Positions 36,877 through 44,801 are shown, counted from the stretch's first letter. The stretch is 63,566 bases of DNA from CAZSMC01 sp964607755 (GCA_964607755.1 CAZSMC010000023.1:1-63566), one strand, 5' to 3'. Notes: generated by a model from the letters alone, not told the origin. Numbers and translations are program-made.

Positions 36877-37935
36877 ATGATACATAGACATCATATTGTC
36901 ATTTTATTGAGCCTGCTTTTGCTTTTCGGCACGAGCATGAGCAAAGAGCCCCATCGAATGGGCACAACCACCGCTGCTTTTTTGGAAATAGGCGTTGGCG
37001 GTGCTGGCATCGGTATGGGAGATGCGGTAGTCGCATCAACCGAAAACCTGTCATCTATTTACTGGAATCCGGCGGGACTGGCGCGCATGCAAAATAACCA
37101 GGCGCTGTTCATGTACCAGCCCTGGGTTGTGGATGCCAATACCCTTTTTGCCGGATTCGGACTGAACTTGCGTAACATCGGAAATCTTGCCTTTGGTGTC
37201 TTTGGTCTGAGTTATGGCAACATCGACGTAACCACCATGGAGTACCAGCAAGGCACCGGCGAGCAGTATACTGCCTATGATTATTCGTTCAGCGCCAGCT
37301 ATGCCCGAAGTCTGGTAGACTGGTTCTCCTTTGGCGCCACAGCCAAATACATCTCTTCAAAAATATGGCATTCTACTGCCAGCGCTTTTGCTGTAGATTT
37401 AGGCGTTATTGTGCAAACTCAGTTTTTCTCGGTCACTGGCCAGCACACAGACGGCATGAAAATCGGTATGAGCATTTCCAATTACGGTTCGCGCATGCGG
37501 TTCGACGGTTATGATCTCCTTTTTCCCGTTGACATTGATGAAGATGCAGAAGGTAATTACCAAAATCTGCAGGGAAAATACAAAATGGAAGACTGGGAGC
37601 TACCGCTCATTTTCCGTGTCGGTTTGTCGTTCGATCCAATCGTTCTCAACCAGCAACGCTTAACTTTTGAAGTGGATGCGCTGCATCCGAATAACACCAG
37701 CGAGTATCTCAATGTTGGCGCTCAGTATCAATTCACCGCCCCGGGATTTGGTGATTTCTTTTTAAGAGGCGGATACAAAGGCTTGTTTATCGTTGATCAA
37801 CTCTACGGCACAACGTTTGGCGGCGGTGTGAGATGGCATCTGTCGCCTTCAAAATCATTGCAAATTGATTATGCGTACCGTTCGATTGGCGATCTCGGTT
37901 ACGTTCATTGTACCAGTATGGGCGTCGCATTTTAA
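36877..37935 (+). CDS. PorV/PorQ-family outer-membrane protein
   Basis: Protein of 352 aa with signal peptide (about 1-22). The family start is clear: MGTTTAAFLEIGVGGAGIGMGDAVVA followed by SSIYWNPAGLARM, the FadL-like fold of PorV/PorQ proteins. The barrel ends in YVHCTSMGVAF, terminal phenylalanine. PorV delivers type IX cargo to surface attachment. Its place directly after a sorting-domain protein supports that role, here perhaps dedicated to that cargo. Ribosome binding site AAAGGAT. Core T9SS genes (sov/sprA, porK-N) are not in the window. Confidence 0.9.
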   Translation: MIHRHHIVILLSLLLLFGTSMSKEPHRMGTTTAAFLEIGVGGAGIGMGDAVVASTENLSSIYWNPAGLARMQNNQALFMYQPWVVDANTLFAGFGLNLRNIGNLAFGVFGLSYGNIDVTTMEYQQGTGEQYTAYDYSFSASYARSLVDWFSFGATAKYISSKIWHSTASAFAVDLGVIVQTQFFSVTGQHTDGMKIGMSISNYGSRMRFDGYDLLFPVDIDEDAEGNYQNLQGKYKMEDWELPLIFRVGLSFDPIVLNQQRLTFEVDALHPNNTSEYLNVGAQYQFTAPGFGDFFLRGGYKGLFIVDQLYGTTFGGGVRWHLSPSKSLQIDYAYRSIGDLGYVHCTSMGVAF

Positions 37936-37978
37936 ACATGAGAATAAAGTGAAAGAAAAGATTATAATAGGAGGCAGC

Positions 37979-38785
37979 ATGAAAAAACATATATTTCTCA
38001 TGCTCGGAACCATAGCTTTGATACTTGGTATGATGGCCTGCGAAGATGACAGCGGCACAGGCCCGGACAAAACTGATGGCAGAGAAGAGCTGGGCAAAGG
38101 AATTCTTATTAATGTTACTGAGACCCGGCCGCAAGGTATCGATACACTTTATATTAATACCGGAGATACTGTTCAGCTCACCGCCAGCACTATTCTGGTC
38201 AATCCGCCAGAATACTCCTGGGAATCCGCCGATGCGAATCTTTTACAGGTTAAAAAAGAATCCGGTGCTGATTCCATTGCTTATGCCATTGCTATTGGCG
38301 ACAGCGGCACAGCCACTTCGTTAAAGATCATAGACAGCGGCAACAATGCCGAGAAAATTATTCCGGTTAAAATCGTAAAATTCTGGGCCGATCCTGATTT
38401 TTACGATTACCTGGGTTCGCTACAGGGGCATCATTATTACATTTCCAAAAATATACGTACCTGGACACAGGCGAAGACACTATGCGAAGAAGCTGGTGGT
38501 CATCTTGTCAGCATCAACAGTGCAGAAGAAAATGATCTTTTGGATAAGGGCCGCAAAGGTCTGGCAGATGATGTCTGGATTGGCATAAAGTTTTACCGGG
38601 AGAACAAAGATGCCAAATGGAAACTGGACAAATGGGTGACCGGTGAAGAACTTGATTATGAAAACTTTACTTCGAAACCAGGTGATCCCGGCATCTTTAT
38701 GGAAATTTATTTCCACATGGACACTAACGGAAGGTGGGAAAACTGGCACGAAATGAATTTTAAATATTTTTTAGAGATGGAATAA
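37979..38785 (+). CDS. Lipoprotein with C-type lectin-like domain
   Basis: Protein of 268 aa. SPII signal with a relaxed lipobox MMAC and C21. Residues about 40-125 may be an Ig-like (Big-type) domain: VQLTASTILVNPPEYSWESADAN. Residues 135-268 fit a C-type lectin-like fold: HYYISKNIRTWTQAKTLCEE, GGHLVSINSAEENDLL, then VWIGIKF, GEELDYENF and a closing GRWENWHEMNFKYFLEME. Such domains bind sugars or proteins at the surface. ATG 37979 has AGGAGGC; a longer frame to 37865 runs inside the PorV gene. Part of the receptor/PorV locus. The final catalytic-free WND-type calcium motif is not clear, so ligand type is open. Confidence 0.85.
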   Translation: MKKHIFLMLGTIALILGMMACEDDSGTGPDKTDGREELGKGILINVTETRPQGIDTLYINTGDTVQLTASTILVNPPEYSWESADANLLQVKKESGADSIAYAIAIGDSGTATSLKIIDSGNNAEKIIPVKIVKFWADPDFYDYLGSLQGHHYYISKNIRTWTQAKTLCEEAGGHLVSINSAEENDLLDKGRKGLADDVWIGIKFYRENKDAKWKLDKWVTGEELDYENFTSKPGDPGIFMEIYFHMDTNGRWENWHEMNFKYFLEME

Positions 38786-38872
38786 ACAACATGTAACTTC
38801 TGCGCTCATCGTTCATCGTGAAATGGGCGCAGAGGTTATATCGCACCAATGACGTTTGGAGTTTAGATATTT

Positions 38873-40405
38873 ATGGCCGTTTTGAAGCGACGCATCACAG
38901 GGAATCTCCTCCTCCTTTTAACCGTTCTGCTGCTACACATTCAATGCAGCGATCAGTCAGAAAAACAACCTGAGGAGAAAATACTTGTCAGTATCTGGGA
39001 CCAGGCAAGTATCAGCGTCAACGAGTTTATCCGGCGCGCGGAATATACACCACGACCGGATTTTTGCAAAGGCAATACCTATGTTCATAAAAAAATCATT
39101 CTCAATTCCTTGATTGCTGAAAAACTGCTCGCCCTGGAAGCCGGTAAGGATTGTCCGTTGTACGAGGATGACGAGTTTCAGCGCTTTATTCGCGGACGCA
39201 AAGAACAGGCCATGCGCCAGTGGATGTATCACCAGGAAGCTGTGAGCAAAGTCAAACTCGATTCCACAGACATAAAAAATATGTACAATCTGGCAGGACG
39301 CGAATACGATCTGTCGTATTATACCTTTCCCGACAGTGTGGTCGACGACCAGGTCTGTAAGAAACTGACGAGCGAAGATAATTTTTTTGAGCATTTTTAT
39401 ACCCAATTGACCGGTGACACGTCCATACCGCAAAGGACGGTGAAATTTTCCGATCGCGAATCTGAAGAATTGCACCTGGCGCTGTTTTCCGCTGATGTTC
39501 AAAAAGGCCAGACGCTTAATCCGATTAAAGTTGGTACCGATGATGTTCTGGTTATCAAGGTTAATGGATGGCAGAACAATTTAGCGATGACCGAACAGCA
39601 GCGGCGTCAGCGTCTCGACAAGGTCAAAGAAAGATTGACCCAGTCAAAAGCCAGCGCCATCTGGAAAGAGCGGGTGGCATTGATCATGAAAGGCAAACGC
39701 CTTGATTTTAATGCCGATGTTTTTTACAAAGTCACAGAATTGTTCTTTCCAATCTATTTCCGTCCGCTTGAAGAAGAGCGGGAACAATTGATCAACAAAA
39801 TCTGGGGCAAAGAAGAGCGTCAGGCTCGCCAGGCACTGGACTCCACGTTTGATGAGGACTTTTTACAACAGCCCTTTTTCACGGTTGGCGGTCAAACCTG
39901 GACCGTGGCAGATTTCCGCAGCGAACTCATGTCCCATCCGCTGGTGTTCCGCCATCCCAAAATGGACAGCGATGACTTTGCAAAAGAATTCCGGCTGGCC
40001 ATTGCTGATCTGGTGCGCGACCATTACGTCACAAAGGAAGCGTACAAAAAAGGGTATGACAACACAAACATCGTCCAGCGCAACGCCGCGATGTGGCGGG
40101 ATACGTTTGTGGCTCTGCATCACAAACATGAATATTTGGATTCTGTTGGCGAAACCCGCAACTTTGCCAACCATTATCATGATATTTTAAAGACACGGCT
40201 TAATCCCTACATTGACTCGCTGCAGCAAAAATATTACAAAAAAATCAAACTCGATTTCGAGACGTTCGAAAACATCTCTCTCACCAGCATCGATCTGTTT
40301 GTCAAACAACCCGCCCAACCGTTCAAATACGTGGTTCCGCTCTTTCCCGTCATTACGACGGATAATTTGATTGAATACATTACGCGCATGTATCCTGAAA
40401 AATAA
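38873..40405 (+). CDS. SurA-like lipoprotein (periplasmic chaperone, possible PPIase relative)
   Basis: Protein of 510 aa. The N-terminus is a hydrophobic stretch (11-24) before C25 in LLLHIQCSDQ, a relaxed lipobox as in FCB bacteria. The helical N-domain has the SurA/PrsA-like pattern (SVNEFIRRAEYTPRP, HKKIILNSLIAEKLLALEAGK), and there are repeats of the 'VADFRSELMSHP'/'KEFRLAIADLVRDHYVTKEAYKKGY' type typical of SurA N-terminal domains. A parvulin PPIase core is not obvious. Expected to help fold or deliver outer-membrane or secreted proteins, which fits its place at the end of the receptor-cargo-PorV locus. Confidence 0.68.
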   Translation: MAVLKRRITGNLLLLLTVLLLHIQCSDQSEKQPEEKILVSIWDQASISVNEFIRRAEYTPRPDFCKGNTYVHKKIILNSLIAEKLLALEAGKDCPLYEDDEFQRFIRGRKEQAMRQWMYHQEAVSKVKLDSTDIKNMYNLAGREYDLSYYTFPDSVVDDQVCKKLTSEDNFFEHFYTQLTGDTSIPQRTVKFSDRESEELHLALFSADVQKGQTLNPIKVGTDDVLVIKVNGWQNNLAMTEQQRRQRLDKVKERLTQSKASAIWKERVALIMKGKRLDFNADVFYKVTELFFPIYFRPLEEEREQLINKIWGKEERQARQALDSTFDEDFLQQPFFTVGGQTWTVADFRSELMSHPLVFRHPKMDSDDFAKEFRLAIADLVRDHYVTKEAYKKGYDNTNIVQRNAAMWRDTFVALHHKHEYLDSVGETRNFANHYHDILKTRLNPYIDSLQQKYYKKIKLDFETFENISLTSIDLFVKQPAQPFKYVVPLFPVITTDNLIEYITRMYPEK

Positions 40406-40447
40406 CCCGTATCAGCACTACCCTGTCGACCACCTCGAGCGCAGGTC

Positions 40448-40963
40448 GTGCTTTTTCACAATCAATTGCCGGAAATGTATCCCAACACCTTGTTACTGAT
40501 CAGCCTGATGCTGTACATCAGTTTCGGTTCGATGAAAAACACATTTCTCATTATGCTCAACATCCCGCTGGCGCTGGTTGGTGGCGTCGCGGCGCTATGG
40601 ATATCCGGGCAAAATCTCTCTGTTCCGGCATCAGTCGGGTTTATTGCCCTTTTTGGCATTGCCCTTGAAAATGGTATGGTGCTGGTCACTTATCTGAACC
40701 AGTTGTTGCAACAAGGCCTGACAGCCAGCACAGCATCCGTTCAAGGCGCACTGAGTCGTCTTCGCCCCGTGTTAATGACCGCATCAACCACCGCTCTCGG
40801 TCTCATTCCATTGCTGCTCTCAAGCGGAACCGGCAGCGAAGTACAGCGGCCTCTGGCAACAGTGGTAGTTGGTGGGTTGTTTACATCGACAATTTTGACA
40901 CTGCTTGTCATTCCAGCCCTTTACAAATGGTTTGCTATAAGGGTTCAAGATGGAGAAATGTAA
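40448..40963 (+). pseudogene. C-terminal fragment of a CusA-type RND metal efflux pump
   Basis: About 165 residues match only the last membrane domain of a heavy-metal RND transporter: LPLALVGGVAALW-like helix (here IPLALVGGVAALWISG), QNLSVPASVGFIALFGIALENG, SRLRPVLMTASTTALGLIPLLLS, and VVGGLFTSTILTLLVIPALY. Full CusA proteins are over 1000 aa, so some 850 residues are missing on the N-terminal side. No stop separates it from 40406, but the residues before about 40470 show no homology. It sits 42 bases after the SurA-like gene and 76 before a PII-NG gene, the usual CusA neighbour. Clearly a relic. Confidence 0.88.
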
Positions 40964-40989
40964 ACTTGTCAGGGCGGTTTTAAAACGCC

Positions 40990-41011
40990 CCTGCGAAGGT
41001 GAGCAGGCAGG
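40990..41011. repeat. 22-nt hairpin insertion element, copy 1
   Basis: Stem CCTGC, an 8-base loop ending in GGTGA, stem GCAGG, then CAGG. Removing exactly these 22 bases brings together CAGGGCGG and CCGCCCTG as a perfect 8-bp hairpin (40970-40989 plus 41012-41017), which suggests the element was inserted into an existing hairpin between the cusA remnant and the PII gene. Confidence 0.7.
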
Positions 41012-41039
41012 GCCCTGAAAAAAAACAGGAGAAACCAAA

Positions 41040-41375
41040 ATGCAAGAGATTAAAGCCATTATAAGACCATTTAAACTTGATGACGTGATTACCGCACTGC
41101 ACAAAATAAAAGAACTACCCGGAATTACAATTTCGGATACAAGAGGTTTTGGCAAATGCAAAAAGTCGCCAGATGCGATTCAAGAAGGATTGCACTATTT
41201 TGTAAGAATGACGAAATTGGAACTGGTGGTGCATAAAGATATGGTTGATGAGGTCGTTGATACGATTCAGGAAATAGCCAATACCGGAAATCCCGGAGAC
41301 GGTAAAATATTTGTTATTGATGTACAAAATACCGTTAAGATTCGAACGAACGAAAGAGGCGAAAAAGCAATCTGA
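41040..41375 (+). CDS. PII-NG family signalling protein (CusA-associated PII)
   Basis: Trimeric PII-fold protein of 111 aa. The start QEIKAIIRPFKLDDVITAL and strand ISDTRGFGK are PII-like, and the B-loop GNPGDGKIFVIDV and C-loop RTNERGEKAI are kept. The T-loop lacks the classical YRGAEY with Y51, so it is not uridylylated like GlnB. This is the PII-NG group, known to be encoded beside heavy-metal RND pumps. Here the pump gene survives only as a relic just upstream, so the regulator has outlived its partner. Ribosome binding site CAGGAGA. It is not near the GSIII gene and probably does not control nitrogen. Confidence 0.9.
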   Translation: MQEIKAIIRPFKLDDVITALHKIKELPGITISDTRGFGKCKKSPDAIQEGLHYFVRMTKLELVVHKDMVDEVVDTIQEIANTGNPGDGKIFVIDVQNTVKIRTNERGEKAI

Positions 41376-41385
41376 AATCAGATTG

Positions 41386-41505
41386 ATGTCAATTGAGTGG
41401 GTGTCGCTTTTCTTTTCCGATTTATACTGGTCAAATCCGGTTTTCAGTATCGTCATCGTGGTGATATTTTTGTATGCAAAAAGGAACTATTATGTCGGTA
41501 TTTAG
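41386..41505 (+). CDS. Small membrane protein candidate (39 aa)
   Basis: Reading frame of 39 codons that begins 10 bases after the PII stop: MSIEWVSLFFSDLYW, then a hydrophobic helix FSIVIVVIFLY and a short basic end AKRNYYVGI. The ribosome binding site is poor (GATTG). Its tight spacing to the PII gene suggests it could be a real small protein anchoring or partnering PII-NG, but a decayed fragment is as likely. Confidence 0.35.
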   Translation: MSIEWVSLFFSDLYWSNPVFSIVIVVIFLYAKRNYYVGI

Positions 41506-41638
41506 TAAGAAAAACAATTGCTTCATAAAAGGTTTGAACACAAGAAATATCTCCAGGCTCCTTGAAGAAATAACAGCACCAGAAAGTTAAATCTTTCTGA
41601 TTATTTTTGCGGAGTATCTTATGCTGAAATTCTTCCTA

Positions 41639-41660
41639 CCTGCCGAGGTGAGCAGGCAGG
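41639..41660. repeat. 22-nt hairpin insertion element, copy 2
   Basis: Same layout as copy 1: CCTGC, a loop ending GGTGA, GCAGG, CAGG. It lies in codons 7-14 of the FISUMP gene, in what would be the signal peptide. The flanks extend the stem by AC/GT. Its removal gives a continuous hydrophobic leader. Confidence 0.72.
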
Positions 41661-41840
41661 TTATTGTTTTTAATGTTTACTTACAACTTTTGGACAGACA
41701 GTCACTTTTGTAAAAATAGGCGGCCAGGAATGGATGGCTGAAAATTTGTTAAAAAGTACGTTTAGAAACGGTGAAGCTATTCCTCAGGCGCGGACAAGTG
41801 AAGAATGGGAAAAAGCTGGAAAAGCGGGCAAACCAGCATG

Positions 41841-41862
41841 CCTGCAGTGGTGAGCAGGCATG
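41841..41862. repeat. 22-nt hairpin insertion element, copy 3
   Basis: Same layout, ending GCATG instead of GCAGG. It is preceded by GCATG (41836-41840), so a 5-base target duplication is possible and the stem extends to 9 bp (CATGCCTGC/GCAGGCATG). It interrupts a conserved FISUMP motif and introduces an in-frame TGA. Confidence 0.78.
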
Positions 41863-42373
41863 GTGTTATTATCAAGAGAATTCTGAGAATGGTAAAACTT
41901 ATGGAAAACTATACAATTGGTATGCTGTCAATGATCAGCGCGGGCTGGCACCTGAGGGATGGCGCTTGCCGTCCGATAATGACTGGACCGTTATGATAAA
42001 ACATCTTGGCGGAGAAGCAAGTGCTGGTAAAAAGTTGAAAGCATCATCCGGCTGGCCACAAAACAAAAATGGCTCAAACACAAGTGGAATGGGTGTTTTG
42101 GCCGGCGGATGCCGTCATGCTAATGGTAAATTTTATGGGCTTGGCAACCTTGCATATTTTTGGACATCCACAGAAAACGGCAAAGCCAACGCCTGGTATC
42201 GGACGATAAGCTCCGATTTTGATAAAGTCTATCGTCATGGTTCTTTAAACAAGGGAAGCGGATTTTCTATTCGATGTGTTAAAGATTTGCCATGATTTGA
42301 TCCATTGTCCGAAAAGTCTGCTTATTAGATCAACTCAATATCTTCAAGGCTGTCATTCATTTTCCGTATAGAA

Positions 42374-43201
42374 ATGCGTTTTGATTGTGTATGTGTTGGA
42401 GAAGGCGAGCAGACCTTGCTGGATATCGTTGACGGCAAGCCCGTGGACCAAATACCCAATCTCGTTCGAAAAGTGGATGGAAAAATTATACAGAATTCGA
42501 TACAACCACTTTTAGAAGACCTTGATCAACTGCCTTTCCCGGACCGGGAGTTGTTCGATTATCAAAATTCGCTCAATCAAGATCACAGAGCGGATTTTAT
42601 GGTGGGCCGCGGTTGTCCTTACCGTTGTACTTACTGTATCAACAATCAAATGATTAACCTCGCACCTGGAAGATATGTAAGACTCCGGAGTGTATCAAAT
42701 ATTTTAACAGAGATCAAGCTGGTACTGCACAATTATCAAAACATTGAATCTATTTGTTTTCAGGATGATACTTTTGCATTGAAACGAGGCTGGCTTGTCG
42801 AGTTTTGCGACCGTTATAAGCGAGAAATCGGACTGCCCTTTGTCTGCAATCTCCGGGCTGACCGCACTGATGAAGAGATTGTGATAGTGCTGAAAAATGC
42901 CGGATGTCAGGAAGTTCGTATAGGGATTGAACAAGGAAACGAGTCTTTGCGCCGTTCGATGTTGAACCGAAAAATGAGTAATGAACAAATTATTGCTGCT
43001 TTTCAAATGCTTCACAAAGCAGGGATAAAGACGTTTGCTTATAATATGATCGGAATACCCGGCGAAACCGAACAAACCGTTCAAGAAACTATTCGTTATG
43101 ACTGTTATATTATGAAACAGAAATATCATCTGAAGATGATTGATGAGCTTCTTTTAATGGATTCTGAACGTCCAAGAAATCAAATTCCTCAAAGTCCTTG
43201 A
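42374..43201 (+). pseudogene. Radical SAM protein fragment (B12-binding type), truncated at both ends
   Basis: The 275-aa frame begins inside a cobalamin-binding domain (RFDCVCVGEGEQTLLDIV) and covers the radical SAM core with the 4Fe-4S cluster cysteines C81, C85, C88 in GRGCPYRCTYC. Further core blocks are VRIGIEQGNESLRRSML and FAYNMIGIPGETEQTVQETIR. After about residue 242 the sequence (YDCYIMKQKYHLKMIDE...) is no longer radical SAM-like and is antisense to the PIN gene tail, so the C-terminal third is lost. The first about 80 residues of a normal protein are missing too. No ribosome binding site at the annotated ATG. Function, when whole, unknown (often lipid, hopanoid or cofactor modification). 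Confidence 0.78.
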
Positions 43202-43589
43202 TATTTACAGTATACAGCCCACGAATATTATTATCTCTTAGGGTTGCTGCCAAGACAACGTCAAATACTTTTTTCCGAGTTTTCGTTTTCCCCAGCAAAT
43301 CAAGTAGCGTTGAAATTTGACTATTTTTCTGATAAAGAACTTTTACCCCGGTTTTTAGATAATCTTGCACAATGGAAATTGCTTCTTGAAGAGATAGCGG
43401 ATGAGCGAGATTTTGGCGAGTAATAACATTCATAAATTCTGCGATAACTTGTGAAGGGATACAAACTGATAGATTGCCATTCTCATCCCTTTCATTCATC
43501 ACTTTTTCTACAAATGGTCTTGCCTTTTCATTGAACATAGAATCTTCATTATGAGCATAGACCATAATATTGGTATCTAAAGCATACAT
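43110..43589 (-). CDS. PIN-domain toxin (VapC-like ribonuclease)
   Basis: Protein of 159 aa. PIN acidic residues: D5 in ALDTNIMVYAHN, a glutamate in VIAEFMNVITRQ (about 51), and D115-ish in KVFDVVLAATLRDNN. Such proteins cleave RNA, often tRNA or rRNA. The gene directly follows an antitoxin-like gene with a 2-base gap. Its last about 20 residues (NPLKEAHQSSSDDISVS) are not family-like and overlap the radical SAM fragment on the other strand, so the natural C-terminus may have been altered by the same rearrangement. Confidence 0.87.
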   Translation of the reverse strand: MYALDTNIMVYAHNEDSMFNEKARPFVEKVMNERDENGNLSVCIPSQVIAEFMNVITRQNLAHPLSLQEAISIVQDYLKTGVKVLYQKNSQISTLLDLLGKTKTRKKVFDVVLAATLRDNNIRGLYTVNIKDFEEFDFLDVQNPLKEAHQSSSDDISVS

Positions 43590-43591
43590 TA

Positions 43592-43801
43592 TTAGAATCC
43601 TCTTTCATCGTAAAGCTCATCTCGATCTACATGTAACTCTTGGCCCAAGCTAACTTTCTTTACAGTGAATGGAGTATAGTTTGTATTTTTATTTTTGCTT
43701 GCAATGTCAGACTTTAGAGACTCTAAAAGGTTTTCTATTAATTCAATTTTCTCATTTACAGGATAATTTTTTATCTCCTCTAAAGTGTTAATATTTATCA
43801 T
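43592..43801 (-). CDS. Antitoxin of the PIN module (DUF2281-like)
   Basis: Protein of 69 aa: MININTLEEIKNYPVNEKIELIENLLESLKSDI, a helical pattern typical of addiction-module antitoxins (LPxxEKxxLxExLLxSL), then a polar tail KVSLGQELHVDRDELYDERGF that would bind the toxin. ATG 43801 has GGAGA about 10 bases upstream; an in-frame ATG at 43834 has none. It forms an operon with the PIN gene (2-base gap). Confidence 0.78.
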   Translation of the reverse strand: MININTLEEIKNYPVNEKIELIENLLESLKSDIASKNKNTNYTPFTVKKVSLGQELHVDRDELYDERGF

Positions 43802-43920
43802 ATCAGCAGTCTCCAAATAATTCACGAAATTCATTATAACGACGCTTATATGTATTAAATTTTATTTAGAAATTCAATGCTTTTTTTCATCTTTTTATTT
43901 ACCAAAATTAATGATGAAAA

Positions 43921-44297
43921 CTATTTCAATTTATCTATCCACACAAAATGAGTTGCCCACAGCTTTTCAATATTCTCTTCACCTGATTTTGAAAACCGTA
44001 AAAATATCTTTCTTCCCTTTTTGCCCCATGCTTTATAGACAGTCCAACACGGTTTCAAGTTCCCAGTGAGACTATTTTTCTGAACCTTTTTCATAATAAA
44101 TTTGATTTTGTTGAGGTTTACGTTGACAACCTTTTCTAAATATGGAATTTTTTAAAGCGCCAAAGTTCATAATCTTTTTGATCAAGATAGCCCAGTTTGA
44201 TGAAAACATCAACAAAGCTAATGTATTTCTTTTCGCGTAACAGCACTGAAGCAACAATGCCGAGCTTTTTTGCTAGATCTTTTCTATTCAGACTCAC
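43921..44297 (-). pseudogene. Frameshifted hypothetical protein
   Basis: A GTG start at 44297 (AGGA upstream) reads VSLNRKDLAKKLGIVAS, then ISFVDVFIKLGYLDQKDYELWRFKK and hits a stop. In the next frame, the sequence continues without a break as PYLEKVVNVNLNKIKFIM, then LKPCWTVYKAWG and LRFSKSGEENIEKLWATHFVWIDKLK to 43921. One missing A in the A6 run at 44148-44153 explains it (FKKIPYLE). Conserved uncharacterised proteins with RIPYLERV and SWTAYxxWG blocks exist in many bacteria. It may be a sequencing error or a true pseudogene. The annotated short ORF inside is a shadow. Confidence 0.68.
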
Positions 44298-44425
44298 ATT
44301 TTTTTCCTATTTGTCATAATAACGGTAGAACGATCTATCTTAAATATGATTTACAAATATATTGAAATTAAGCCCTTTCAAGTACATATTATCAAGACAG
44401 TTATTAATAAAAAAAGGGGGTGACT

Positions 44426-44590
44426 ATGAAATTTGTTGCATTGCAACAAAAAAGACAATGGGTTAGGGATAAAATCTTTATAATGCACCTTCCACAAGAA
44501 TATAAAATCAAGCATCGAATCAACACCGGGGGCGAGCCGCGAGTCGTCAGTGCTGAGGCCACTGTCATGCTTCAGTACTTTTATCCATAG
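44426..44590 (+). CDS. Small hypothetical protein (54 aa)
   Basis: Frame of 54 codons with a good purine-rich leader (AAAAAGGGGGTGACTATG). The product starts MKFVALQQKRQWVRDKIFIM and ends AEATVMLQYFYP. No recognised family; no signal peptide. The leader argues for translation, but it sits in a decayed island and may be a fragment. Confidence 0.35.
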   Translation: MKFVALQQKRQWVRDKIFIMHLPQEYKIKHRINTGGEPRVVSAEATVMLQYFYP

Positions 44591-44764
44591 ATTTTATAAT
44601 ATTTATTGTATTATAATGATTCAACAAGTTTTTTAATATTTTCTAAAACTGCCTTTGTTTTTTCAATATATTTTGTTTTTAATATGTAATTATTTCCTTT
44701 GAAATGCTAACCAAATCCATTTATTTCACCTATAGTCAATTATTGCCAAATCATACGACGTGCA

Positions 44765-44801
44765 AACTCATAGTACACCTCAAAAAGGTGTACTATGAGT
44801 T
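44765..44801. promoter_or_regulatory. Perfect 16-bp hairpin upstream of the EamA gene
   Basis: AACTCATAGTACACCT (44765-44780) pairs exactly with 44786-44801 over a CAAAA loop. It stands 76 bases before the EamA start and is not followed by a T-run, so it is better seen as an operator or mRNA element than as a terminator. It marks the end of the decayed island. Confidence 0.5.

Larger units (their letters stand above)
41621..42295 (+). pseudogene. FISUMP-domain secreted protein broken by two 22-nt hairpin insertions
   Basis: The start is ATG 41621 with GGAG 6 bases upstream. Removing the 22-nt element at 41639-41660 gives a signal peptide MLKFFLLLFLMFTYNF. Removing the one at 41841-41862 restores KPAWCYY, a core FISUMP motif (AWCYYxNxxxNGxxYGKLYNWYAV). 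One extra T in the TTTT near 41694 must also go. The repaired protein is about 209 aa, with GGQEWMAENL, LYNWYAVNDQRGLAPEGWRLPSD and FWTSTE blocks all matching the family (Fibrobacter succinogenes major paralogous domain, common in FCB secreted proteins). As sequenced it has a stop at 41710 in one frame and TGA 41851 in another. Confidence 0.82.

Noticed and set aside
40990..41862. CRISPR-like array from three short repeats
   Set aside because: The spacing (about 630 and 180 bases) is irregular, the copies lie in and between genes, and no cas gene is present.
44072..44257. 61-codon minus-strand open frame
   Set aside because: It is an out-of-frame shadow inside the frameshifted hypothetical gene 43921-44297, whose two real frames carry the conserved blocks.
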